Notes: generated by a model from the letters alone, not told the origin. A DNA stretch of 6,086 bases from Oscillospiraceae bacterium (GCA_017381835.1 JAFOBK010000021.1:1-6086), one strand, 5' to 3'; shown: positions 1 to 5,792, counted from the first letter of the stretch. Translations and numbers: made by a program.

Positions 1-54
1 CATTCCTGTTGATTTCTGAACAAGAAGTTCACCTTTGTATAGTTTATAGTACAT
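1..54 (-). CDS. 5' end of an unidentified protein gene (partial)
   Basis: An ATG (52-54, minus strand) opens a frame that runs without a stop to the window edge, giving 18 residues: MYYKLYKGELLVQKSTGM. A good ribosome site, AAGGAGAGG (60-68), lies 5 nt upstream of the ATG, or 8 nt if AGGAG (63-67) is taken as the core. This makes it a credible gene start rather than a chance frame. The fragment has no signal peptide or recognisable motif, and it is too short to assign a family. The upstream DNA (66-180) is AT-rich and carries a perfect palindrome that may be part of its control region. I do not recognise the product. Confidence 0.5.
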   Translation of the reverse strand, partial: MYYKLYKGELLVQKSTGM

Positions 55-119
55 TTTAACCTCTCCTTTTCAAGCAGCAAGAACAAAAGTCCTTCTACAA
101 GTAAGGAGAAATAGGCCAT

Positions 120-143
120 TTGTTGCACATGAATGTGCAACAA
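120..143. promoter_or_regulatory. Perfect 10-bp palindrome, possible operator upstream of the leftmost gene
   Basis: TTGTTGCACA and TGTGCAACAA are exact inverted repeats around a TGAA centre. The site lies about 65 bp upstream of the minus-strand gene that starts at 54, inside an AT-rich stretch (143-172). Neither flank has a T-run, so it does not look like an intrinsic terminator. A dyad like this could be a repressor or activator operator or an mRNA leader hairpin. No convincing -35/-10 pair was found beside it; only an isolated GATAAT (143-148, minus) is visible. The function is inferred from position alone. Confidence 0.4.
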
Positions 144-178
144 TTATCAATAATTCACAATTAATTCATATGTCGGAA

Positions 179-196
179 TGCGAGAGATGGGACTCG
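179..196. repeat. 18-bp direct copy of the tRNA-Leu 3' end (att-like)
   Basis: TGCGAGAGATGGGACTCG here matches 5910-5927 exactly and in the same orientation. At 5910-5927 this sequence is the discriminator base, the 3' acceptor strand and part of the T-arm of tRNA-Leu. An intact tRNA at one end and a truncated 3' copy at the other is the usual geometry of attL/attR of a tRNA-integrating element. No integrase lies between the copies, however, and this copy is also one end of the hairpin element at 179-282. Confidence 0.5.
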
Positions 197-282
197 TTAA
201 AGTACTGTGGCCCACCAGTTTTTGAACTGGTGGGCTGCAACTGTCCACCGGACAGTTGCATTTAGTCATTCGAGTCCCACGC
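179..282. repeat. Structured intergenic element: two abutting hairpins closed by an outer stem, with tRNA-tail-like ends
   Basis: The outer stem pairs TGGGACTCG (188-196) with CGAGTCCCA (271-279), a perfect 9 bp. Inside are two hairpins placed back to back: an 11-bp stem at 210-220/225-235 with loop TTTG, and an 11-bp stem at 236-246/250-260 with loop ACC. Together they draw a three-way junction that could form from either strand. The left end (179-196) is identical to the 3' end of the tRNA-Leu gene at 5910-5927, and the right end (269-279) also reads like a tRNA T-arm tail (TTCGAGTCCCA). No coding frame is credible here. It may be a dispersed MITE- or REP-like repeat, a structured RNA, or debris of a tRNA locus; the sequence alone cannot decide. 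Confidence 0.6.
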
Positions 283-288
283 TTCCTT

Positions 289-332
289 ACCAAATAAAAA
301 AGAGAGGCTTTCGCCTCTCTTTTTTATTTGGT
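289..332. terminator. Perfect bidirectional intrinsic terminator closing the SAM/ECF operon
   Basis: The arms 289-308 and 313-332 are exact 20-bp inverted repeats around loop TTTC. The inner part is GC-containing (GAGAGGC/GCCTCTC) and is flanked by A6 and T6 runs, so each strand ends in a U-tract. On the minus strand it lies about 125 bp after the EcfT stop codon at 456-458 and is the first strong terminator for the four-gene operon. The right arm ends in TTTGGTGCGAG, which resembles the terminator-tRNA junction at 5904-5915. Confidence 0.9.
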
Positions 333-455
333 GCGAGTGTTCTTATAGGACTTTTTGAAAAAGTAAGTCATACCAACGTTTTTTCAGATTTCAGGGCAGT
401 GAATTTCCTTGTTTTCACTTCGCAATCCTCCATAAAACCGCTGATAGCCTTTTGA

Positions 456-1283
456 TTAAATAAAGGGATTAAAGTACCGGCTGCCGTTATGGAAGGTGAT
501 CAGCAAAGACAGGAGCATCAGTGCGGTACAGATCACAATACTGATGATATCCATCTTAGAGAATTTTCTTCCGGAATACCAGGTACGCTTTGCACCCTTA
601 CCGAAACCACGAAGCTCCATGGCATTTGAGATAGTTTCGATCCGTTCCATGGAGGAAAGGATCAGCGGAATCAGAATGGAGCTGGCTGCTTTCAGCCGGT
701 CTACCAGGCTGGCCTTCTTGCTCATTTCCGTGCCTCTTGCCTGCTGGGCCAGGGAAATATCCCGGTATTCTCTCTGAATATCAGGAATGTAACGCAGGGC
801 CAAAGCCACAGCATAGCTGATTTTATAACTGACACCGATCCGGTTCAGGGATGCAGCGAACTCAGAAGGATTGGTGGTGCAGATAAACAGCAGAACGATA
901 GGAATGGTGCAGGCATTCTTCAAAATTACGTTCAGATGGTAGAACAGCTGCTCGGCAGTGACCACATAGGGGCCGAAGAGCTTAAAGAGCACGGTTTCCG
1001 TTCCGTAAATGCTGGTGCCATGATCCGGGCTGAACAGGAAAATCAACACATTGTTCAAAATGATATAAACAAACATGATACCCAGCATGAAGGAAATATC
1101 CTTCACCTTCAGGTTTGCCATCCGGAAAAGGATAAAGGAACCAATGGTCAGAGCAATCAGCAACGGGGTATAGAAGCTGGTCATGGCGGCCAGGCTCCAG
1201 GTGATCAGACACACCAGCTTACAAGCACCGGTGAGCCGGTGGATCTGGGAAGGCCGGTCAATGTAATTAAATAAATTGATCAT
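456..1283 (-). CDS. ecfT: ECF transporter transmembrane coupling protein EcfT
   Basis: This 275-residue membrane protein is the T component of an energy-coupling-factor importer. It joins the S component to the two ATPase domains and passes on the ATP-driven movement. Hydrophobic segments lie near residues 21-55 (probably two helices), 62-84, 118-136 and 245-265. The cytoplasmic coupling-helix region carries both family motifs, A182-R183-G184 (in AQQARGTEM) and L224-R225-G226 (in AMELRGFG), which dock into the ATPase grooves. Its length is usual for the family. The ATG overlaps the ATPase stop codon as ATGA (1280-1283), so translation is probably coupled, and GGAGG (1291-1295) lies 7 nt upstream. 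It is the last gene of the operon. The family assignment is firm; the transported substrate is set by the S component. Confidence 0.93.
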   Translation of the reverse strand: MINLFNYIDRPSQIHRLTGACKLVCLITWSLAAMTSFYTPLLIALTIGSFILFRMANLKVKDISFMLGIMFVYIILNNVLIFLFSPDHGTSIYGTETVLFKLFGPYVVTAEQLFYHLNVILKNACTIPIVLLFICTTNPSEFAASLNRIGVSYKISYAVALALRYIPDIQREYRDISLAQQARGTEMSKKASLVDRLKAASSILIPLILSSMERIETISNAMELRGFGKGAKRTWYSGRKFSKMDIISIVICTALMLLSLLITFHNGSRYFNPFI

Positions 1284-2989
1284 TTGCGCACCTCCCGATC
1301 CCGTGCGATAAAACGCCGTGTAAACTCCTCGGCATCTGCAATGCCGGAGGCCGCCGACAGATGGTAAAGAGATGTCTCTTTCAGGTGGGCAGCATCCACA
1401 ATGTCCGGGGAATTCAGAACCTCTGCCGCGGATTTATCCGCAATGACCCGACCAGCGTTGAATACGATGGCTCTGGGAGTATACTCCAGCATCAGATGCA
1501 TGTCGTGGGTAATCAGCACCACGGTAACGCCCTGATGGTTCAGCTCACTCAAGAAGTCCATGATCTCCGTATAGTGCTTCAGGTCCTGACCGGCGGTGGG
1601 TTCGTCCAGCAGGATCATTTCAGGTTTCAGAACCAGGATGGAAGCAATCGTAACACGTTTCTTCTGGCCATAGCTCAAAGCGGAAACCGGCCAGTTGCGG
1701 AAGGGATACAAGCCGCAGATTTTCAAAGTCTCCTCGACTCTGGGGCGGATCTCCTCTTCGGAAACACCCCGGTTGCGCAGGCCCAGGGCCACTTCGTCGA
1801 AGATCTGGGTCTTGGAGATCATCTGGTTGGGGTTCTGCATAACGTAGCCGATGTGGTCGGCACGCTCCTTGATAGACAAAGAGTTCAAGTCCACACCCTC
1901 CAGCTCCAGGATGCCGCTCTGGGCATTTTCAAAGCCGCAGATTACTTTGGAGAAGGTGGATTTACCGGCACCGTTAGTGCCAACGATACTGAGCATCTCA
2001 CCCTTATGGACGATGGCGTTGATGCCGCGAAGGGCATGGTGGCCGCCTTCGTAAGTAAAGTCCAGATTTTCTACTCTCAGCAGCACATCCTGTTCGGGCG
2101 CTGCCTTCGGAGCAGGCTGCTTATCGAACCAGCTCCGGACCTGTGCCTTCTGCTGCTGGGACAGCTTCAGTTCCGGTAGGCAAGAAGGCCGCATATCTGC
2201 TGTCAATTCCACACCGGCATATTTCAGTGCGGTGACATACAGCGGTTCCCGGATTCCTTTCCGCTGCAAAAGTTCAGAGCAAAGCAGCACATCCGGATCG
2301 CCGTCATACTGGATCCGTCCATCGCCCATGACGATTACCCGATCCACAGGGCAGTACAGAACGTCTTCCACACGGTGCTCGATGATGATGACGGTGCAGC
2401 CGGTGCGCTTCTGGATCTCATCGATGAGCACAATGGCCTGCTTGCCGGTAGCGGGGTCCAGATTGGCAAGAGGCTCGTCAAACAACAGCACATCAACCTG
2501 GCCGACCATAACACCGCCCAAACCAACACGCTGCTTTTGACCACCGGAAATTTCGTGAGGCGCATGCTTCAAAACCCGCTTTACATCCACCAACTCTGCG
2601 ATTCTCACCACTTCCCGGTGCATTTCTTCTGTAGGAATGCAGTCATTTTCCAGAGCGAAAGCAATATCCTCCGCAACCGTCAGACCGATGAACTGACCAT
2701 CAGAATCCTGCAAGACCGTACCCACGATCTTGGAAAGGCCAAACAAGCCCAGCTTCAGAGCATCCTGACCGCCAATGGTCAGCTTACCGGTAGCCTTGCC
2801 GGGATAGGAATTGGGCACCAGGCCGTTAACGCAATGGGCCAGGGTGGATTTTCCGCAGCCGGAAGGGCCGGCGATCAGGACCTTTTCGCCCTTGCGGATC
2901 TGCAAATTGATATCATAGAGGGTCGGCTCCGCCTGGGCAGTATACTGGAAGCCAAAATCCTCAAAGGAAATAATTGCTTCGTTTTCCAA
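1280..2989 (-). CDS. Double-domain ECF ABC transporter ATP-binding protein (fused EcfA pair)
   Basis: This 569-residue cytoplasmic ATPase joins the two EcfA domains in one chain and powers the ECF importer. Domain 1 has Walker A GPSGCGKST (41-49), Q-loop Q94, signature ISGGQKQR (147-154), Walker B VLLFDEP (167-173) and switch H205. Domain 2 has Walker A GTNGAGKST (337-345), Q-loop Q385, signature LSYGQKKR (438-445), Walker B MILLDEP (458-464) and H495. A linker around 265-300 separates them. Both sites keep their catalytic residues, but the second signature has Tyr in place of the first Gly of LSGGQ. The start is TTG at 2989, supported by AGGAGG (2998-3003) with 8-nt spacing; no ATG stands between that site and the frame. 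The 3' end overlaps ecfT by 4 nt. The layout is that of YkoD-type fused ECF ATPases. Confidence 0.94.
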   Translation of the reverse strand: MENEAIISFEDFGFQYTAQAEPTLYDINLQIRKGEKVLIAGPSGCGKSTLAHCVNGLVPNSYPGKATGKLTIGGQDALKLGLFGLSKIVGTVLQDSDGQFIGLTVAEDIAFALENDCIPTEEMHREVVRIAELVDVKRVLKHAPHEISGGQKQRVGLGGVMVGQVDVLLFDEPLANLDPATGKQAIVLIDEIQKRTGCTVIIIEHRVEDVLYCPVDRVIVMGDGRIQYDGDPDVLLCSELLQRKGIREPLYVTALKYAGVELTADMRPSCLPELKLSQQQKAQVRSWFDKQPAPKAAPEQDVLLRVENLDFTYEGGHHALRGINAIVHKGEMLSIVGTNGAGKSTFSKVICGFENAQSGILELEGVDLNSLSIKERADHIGYVMQNPNQMISKTQIFDEVALGLRNRGVSEEEIRPRVEETLKICGLYPFRNWPVSALSYGQKKRVTIASILVLKPEMILLDEPTAGQDLKHYTEIMDFLSELNHQGVTVVLITHDMHLMLEYTPRAIVFNAGRVIADKSAAEVLNSPDIVDAAHLKETSLYHLSAASGIADAEEFTRRFIARDREVRK

Positions 2990-2997
2990 TGGATCTT

Positions 2998-3003
2998 CCT
3001 CCT
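2998..3003 (-). promoter_or_regulatory. Ribosome binding site fixing the TTG start of the ECF ATPase
   Basis: AGGAGG on the minus strand lies 8 nt before TTG 2987-2989. There is no alternative ATG at this distance, so the strong Shine-Dalgarno sequence is what makes the TTG initiator believable. It stands directly after the intercistronic hairpin at 3009-3035. Confidence 0.8.
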
Positions 3004-3008
3004 ACGAA

Positions 3009-3035
3009 GAAAGGCAGGCGCAGGGCCTGCCTTTC
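3009..3035 (-). other. Intercistronic 11-bp GC-rich hairpin between S-component and ATPase genes
   Basis: GAAAGGCAGGC (3009-3019) and GCCTGCCTTTC (3025-3035) pair perfectly around a 5-nt loop. The hairpin occupies most of the 59-nt gap between the S-component stop (3049-3051) and the ATPase start. On the minus strand it is followed by TTTCTTC within and after the stem, a poor U-tract. It could therefore be a partial terminator or a 3'-end stabiliser that lets the S component be made in excess over the ATPase and EcfT. It ends only a few bases before the ATPase ribosome site. The structure is seen; its role is inferred. Confidence 0.6.
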
Positions 3036-3048
3036 AAAATGTGTAGCA

Positions 3049-3597
3049 TTACTCCTTGGTCAGGCTGCCGGCCTTAGTCTTGGTGGCTGCGTAAGCAACG
3101 CACAGCAGGCTGCCCACGATAGCAGTGGTAACAGAGTTGCCAACAGCAGACATCAGGCCCTGGGCGAACAGCTTGTCCAGAGGCTCATTGTAGATCAGAA
3201 TGTCCAGCACAGGTGCCACAGCGCCCCAGCAGATGACGTGGGATACGATCTGGCCGATGTTGAACTTGATCAGGCCCTTCTTGCCCATCTCAGCTTCATC
3301 CAGCTTCAGCAACTTGGCAGCAAAACCAACCAGCAGACCGAACACAGCAGAAGCGATAACCCAGCTCCACCAAACACCCCAGCCAAAGCTGAAGTCGATC
3401 AGTGCATGACCGATAAAGCCGATCAGAGCGCCAGCCACAGGGCCATAAACGATGGACATGAATGCCAGCAAGCCATACTGGGTGGAAATGTTAACGTTGG
3501 GAACAGGGCTGGGAATGGCAACGAAGCGGCCCAGAACAAAGAACAGAGCAGCGCCGATGCCGATGGCTACGATGGATTTTACAGAAAACTTCTTCAT
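3049..3597 (-). CDS. UPF0397 family ECF transporter S component (substrate-binding membrane subunit)
   Basis: This 182-residue, very hydrophobic protein is the substrate-capturing S component of the ECF importer encoded downstream. The opening stretch KSIVAIGIGAALFFVLGRF, the segment YGPVAGALIGFIGHALIDF (51-69) and WWSWVIAS (76-83) are typical of the UPF0397 group. About five to six membrane helices are visible: 5-28, 40-60, 78-95, 112-134 and 145-172. NCBI-style annotation often calls this family a riboflavin transporter S component, and I recall subsystem annotation linking it to methionine-regulated ECF transport; neither is proven here. The adjacent SAM hydroxide adenosyltransferase favours a substrate from SAM, methionine or adenosine metabolism. 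The start is placed at ATG 3597. An in-frame ATG 15 nt upstream overlaps the GGAGGT ribosome site and is not a sensible initiator. Confidence 0.88.
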   Translation of the reverse strand: MKKFSVKSIVAIGIGAALFFVLGRFVAIPSPVPNVNISTQYGLLAFMSIVYGPVAGALIGFIGHALIDFSFGWGVWWSWVIASAVFGLLVGFAAKLLKLDEAEMGKKGLIKFNIGQIVSHVICWGAVAPVLDILIYNEPLDKLFAQGLMSAVGNSVTTAIVGSLLCVAYAATKTKAGSLTKE

Positions 3598-3604
3598 AAT
3601 TTCT

Positions 3605-3610
3605 ACCTCC
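3605..3610 (-). promoter_or_regulatory. Ribosome binding site deciding the S-component start
   Basis: GGAGGT on the minus strand lies 7 nt before ATG 3595-3597. An upstream in-frame ATG (3610-3612) shares its G with the ribosome site itself, so initiation must be at 3597. Confidence 0.85.
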
Positions 3611-3646
3611 ATAATCTTTCTATTTCAGGCAAACGCCAAAAATACA

Positions 3647-4495
3647 TTAGAAGAATCCCTTAAAGGGTTCAATGCGAATCCGCCAGGAGTTGCCGGTGCC
3701 AACATTATAAGCCCGGGCAAAAGAACCCTGGTTAATGGCAACCGCCACACAGTCCAGGCTGTTCACATAGGCCAGTGCTTCACCCACATACACATCCGCA
3801 AAGCTCTTGCCGAACAGGATGATATTGCGGTAAACGCATCGGGTATCATTCTCAATGGTAATGCTGACACGGTCGCCGTATTGGATACCGGTTTCCAGGA
3901 ACAGAGTACGGGGAATATTGGTCCAGAGGCTGCCGAAACGGACATCCAGCACGTCGATGGTACCGCAGGCGGCATTGCCTTCGATAAAAGGCTCCACGAT
4001 GGGCAAGCTCACCAGAGAAGTCACCGGAAGCTCAGGTCCAACACCTTCAAAATCAATGATCCCAGCGGCCAGACGGGCACCGGTGTAGGCATAAATGTCC
4101 CGGCCATGGAAGGTATAGCTCTCACCAGAGCGGGGAAGTCTGTTTGTATTCTCGTCGATTTCCCGGACAGCCTCGATGCCTTCCAGACGGATTACATGGG
4201 TCAGTGTACCATTGTCGGGAGTAACAATATAACGTCCTGAATTGGTTTTCACCACAACGCTTTTTCTGTCAGAACCAACGCCGGGATCGACCACGGAAAC
4301 AAAGACAGTTCCCTCGGGCCAGTAATTGATGGTCTGGATCAGACGGTAACTGGCTTCCCAGATATTAAACGGAGTAATGTCGTGGGTCAGGTCATGGATT
4401 CTCAGGTTAGGATTGACCGTATAAGCTACGCCGTACATGGCACTGACAGCACCATCAACCAGACCGAAATCAGTTTGAAAAACCAAAGGATTCAC
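3647..4495 (-). CDS. S-adenosyl-L-methionine hydroxide adenosyltransferase (DUF62 family)
   Basis: This 282-residue cytoplasmic enzyme is predicted to attack SAM with hydroxide, giving adenosine and L-methionine. It belongs to the fluorinase/chlorinase superfamily but has the Asp-Arg-His triad of the water-using DUF62 branch: D70 and R77 in VVDPGVGSDRK, and H130 in FHGRDIY. The N-terminal TDFG (8-11) and TPDNGTL (92-98) are SAM-site motifs. The C-terminal domain has FGSLWTN (187-193) and NQGSFARAYNV (255-265), with Ser189 where Asn is common. There is no signal peptide and the length is normal. The start is GTG 4495 with GGAGG (4504-4508) 8 nt away. It is the first gene of the operon, about 25 nt from the predicted transcript start, and is followed after 49 bp by the S component. 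The family call is firm; the metabolic purpose is inferred. Confidence 0.92.
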   Translation of the reverse strand: MNPLVFQTDFGLVDGAVSAMYGVAYTVNPNLRIHDLTHDITPFNIWEASYRLIQTINYWPEGTVFVSVVDPGVGSDRKSVVVKTNSGRYIVTPDNGTLTHVIRLEGIEAVREIDENTNRLPRSGESYTFHGRDIYAYTGARLAAGIIDFEGVGPELPVTSLVSLPIVEPFIEGNAACGTIDVLDVRFGSLWTNIPRTLFLETGIQYGDRVSITIENDTRCVYRNIILFGKSFADVYVGEALAYVNSLDCVAVAINQGSFARAYNVGTGNSWRIRIEPFKGFF

Positions 4496-4527
4496 AGGAC
4501 AAACCTCCTAAGATCTAATACAAGAAC

Positions 4528-4555
4528 ATTATAAAATAATCCAGATAAATGTCAA
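4528..4555 (-). promoter_or_regulatory. Sigma-A type promoter of the SAM-hydrolase/ECF operon
   Basis: On the minus strand TTGACA (4550-4555) and TATAAT (4528-4533) are both perfect consensus, separated by 16 bp. Transcription should begin near 4521, leaving a leader of only about 25 nt before GTG 4495, which holds the AGGAGG site. This leaves no room for a SAM riboswitch or T-box, so any control must act on initiation. Confidence 0.85.
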
Positions 4556-4940
4556 CCTGCAATCCCATCAAAATGCAATCTTACCCGTTTCCTTGATATC
4601 AATAGCTCACTCTGTTTATTTTAATGATCATCACATTTTTTAGAAAAAGCTGTTTAAATATTGAAACAGTCTTGAAATGATCACTTAGTCTATTTTATTC
4701 TCCTAGAATTCGCGCTTTGTATTTCTGTTTTCCTTGTTATATCTATCATTTTCCCATATTTTACCTTTTCAAAACACCAATTGGAGGCAAAACGGGGTCG
4801 ACTTATTAGATTCGAATACCCAGTGTCCACCAGACGTGCAAACTGCCTAAGCCAAACAATTTAGGCGGTTTTTGGTGCAGAGCATCAAATTCCCTTATTC
4901 TTACATCACACCCTGTTAAGCCCGCGGATATCTGAATTAT
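4556..4940. other. AT-rich intergenic region between divergent operon and ZIP gene
   Basis: No convincing protein gene was found in these 385 bp on either strand. The stretch 4600-4770 is very AT-rich. It contains a repeated octamer AATGATCA (4623-4630 and 4676-4683), a small inverted repeat CTGTTT/AAACAG (4650-4655/4664-4669), and a weak plus-strand promoter-like pair TTGTTA (4734-4739) and TATTTT (4757-4762) with 17-bp spacing. The GC content then rises and an intrinsic plus-strand terminator follows at 4840-4873. The stretch 4798-4833 has a TTCGAAT loop and ends in GTGTCCACCA, which superficially recalls a tRNA 3' end, but no complete cloverleaf can be drawn. Confidence 0.5.
4840..4873 (+). 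terminator. Orphan plus-strand intrinsic terminator
   Basis: AAACTGCCTAA (4840-4850) pairs with TTAGGCGGTTT (4861-4871), 11 bp with one G-T wobble and a 10-nt loop. TTTTT (4869-4873) overlaps the end of the stem. It points along the plus strand, yet no plus-strand gene lies upstream in the window: the genes to its left are all on the minus strand. It may end a small RNA from the region before it, or be left over from a lost gene. Confidence 0.65.
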
Positions 4941-4970
4941 TTGCACCCAAATGAAAGTGAAGGATATAAT
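4941..4970 (+). promoter_or_regulatory. Probable promoter of the ZIP transporter gene
   Basis: A perfect -10 hexamer TATAAT (4965-4970) has TTGCAC (4941-4946) as a modest -35, with 18-bp spacing. The predicted start near 4977 would give a leader of only about 12 nt that begins at the AGGAGG site (4977-4982). The -10 box is convincing; the -35 and the exact transcript start are less so. No clear metal-regulator operator dyad is visible over it. Confidence 0.55.
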
Positions 4971-4976
4971 GGATAT

Positions 4977-4982
4977 AGGAGG
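4977..4982 (+). promoter_or_regulatory. Ribosome binding site deciding the ZIP gene start
   Basis: AGGAGG lies 6 nt before ATG 4989-4991. The frame is open further upstream to a TTG at 4941, but that TTG lies in the promoter and has no ribosome site, so the ATG is chosen. Confidence 0.85.
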
Positions 4983-4988
4983 TGTGAC

Positions 4989-5792
4989 ATGGATTATTTT
5001 GTCATAATGTCACTGGTGGCAACATTGGGAACTTGGTTCGTAACCGCTCTAGGCGCTGCTACTGTCGTCTTTTTTTCATCCCCCAATCCAAAAGCTATGA
5101 ACATCATGCTTGGATTTGCTTCCGGGGTTATGATTGCAGCCAGCTTTTGGTCTTTGCTGCAGCCGGCAATCGAACATGCGGAAGCCTCATCCAAGCTGCC
5201 TGCGTATCTCGTGGCAACAGCAGGTTTTTTATTCGGAGCTTTGTTTATGTGGGCATCCGACAAGACTGTTTCCTTTGCAAGAAGGAAGGTGGACAACACA
5301 CAAGAGAAACCCAATGAACGCCTGCACCGCATCATCATGCTGATTCTTTCTATTACCCTCCATAACATACCGGAAGGTTTGGCTGTCGGTGTTGCGTTTG
5401 GTGCATTGCAGGGAAGCGGACATACAACAGAAAACATCATGGGTGCAATTTCAGTGGCAGTAGGAATTGGTTTGCAGAATTTCCCTGAAGGCGCAGCCGT
5501 TTCTGTTCCGTTGAGAAGAGAGGGGTATTCCAGAAAAAAGAGTTTTCTGTTGGGTCAGGCTTCCGGCATGGTGGAACCAATCGCCGGTGTCATGGGCGCA
5601 TTGCTGGTTGTTTATGTGGAAGCAATTTTACCCTATGCCCTATCTTTTGCCGCCGGAGCGATGATTCTGGTTGCTGTGCACGAATTGATCCCGGAATGCC
5701 AGAGGAGTCAACAGACGGAACCATATTTCGCAACAATGGGAATTATTCTCGGATTCGCTGTTATGATGCTGCTGGATATTATGTTGGGATAA
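4989..5792 (+). CDS. ZIP family divalent metal transporter (GufA-like)
   Basis: This 267-residue inner-membrane protein is predicted to carry zinc or other divalent metal ions (iron, manganese) across the cytoplasmic membrane. About eight hydrophobic helices are visible. The two diagnostic metal-site helices are present: H125-N126-x-P128-E129-G130 in LHNIPEGLAVG (TM4) and Q163-N164-x-P166-E167-G168 in GLQNFPEGAAVS (TM5). H231-E232 follow in a later helix (VAVHELIPE). The QN form in TM5 and the VPLRREGYSRKKSF loop (173-186) are typical of the GufA branch. The loop between TM3 and TM4 (about 91-112) is charged but lacks the histidine-rich stretch seen in many ZIPs. The gene is transcribed alone, divergent from the ECF operon; the bidirectional terminator at 5872-5905 ends it. 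Metal specificity cannot be read from sequence. Confidence 0.92.
   Translation: MDYFVIMSLVATLGTWFVTALGAATVVFFSSPNPKAMNIMLGFASGVMIAASFWSLLQPAIEHAEASSKLPAYLVATAGFLFGALFMWASDKTVSFARRKVDNTQEKPNERLHRIIMLILSITLHNIPEGLAVGVAFGALQGSGHTTENIMGAISVAVGIGLQNFPEGAAVSVPLRREGYSRKKSFLLGQASGMVEPIAGVMGALLVVYVEAILPYALSFAAGAMILVAVHELIPECQRSQQTEPYFATMGIILGFAVMMLLDIMLG

Noticed and set aside
350..364. Inverted repeat ACTTTTT/AAAAAGT after ecfT
   Set aside because: With a 1-nt centre and only A/T-rich pairing it is unlikely to terminate; the strong terminator follows at 289-332.
207..455. 82-residue plus-strand open frame
   Set aside because: It runs through the hairpin element and the 289-332 terminator, has no ribosome site and encodes no recognisable motif.
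936..1274. Plus-strand open frame opposite ecfT
   Set aside because: It is an antisense shadow of a clear membrane protein with conserved coupling motifs, and its own residues are low-complexity and unlike a folded protein.
1361..2179. Long plus-strand open frame opposite the ECF ATPase (also 2375-3046, 2974-3663 and 3452-4240)
   Set aside because: These are antisense shadows of strongly supported minus-strand genes; they lack ribosome sites and show no family motifs.
3598..3612. Five-residue N-terminal extension of the S component from an upstream ATG
   Set aside because: That ATG overlaps the GGAGGT ribosome site that serves the ATG at 3597.
3647..4495. Reading the DUF62 protein as a halogenase (fluorinase or chlorinase)
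   Set aside because: The D70-R77-H130 triad is that of the hydroxide-using branch, and nothing in the window suggests halometabolite synthesis.
4690..4749. 19-residue minus-strand open frame in the intergenic region
   Set aside because: It has only a poor ribosome site and no support from context or motif.
4798..4833. tRNA-like 3' end (TTCGAAT loop, GTGTCCACCA)
   Set aside because: The spacing from loop to CCA is one base short, the 5' acceptor partner is missing and no cloverleaf can be formed.
4941..4988. Sixteen-residue N-terminal extension of the ZIP protein from TTG 4941
   Set aside because: It would contain the TATAAT box and the AGGAGG site, and the ATG at 4989 has ideal spacing from that site.
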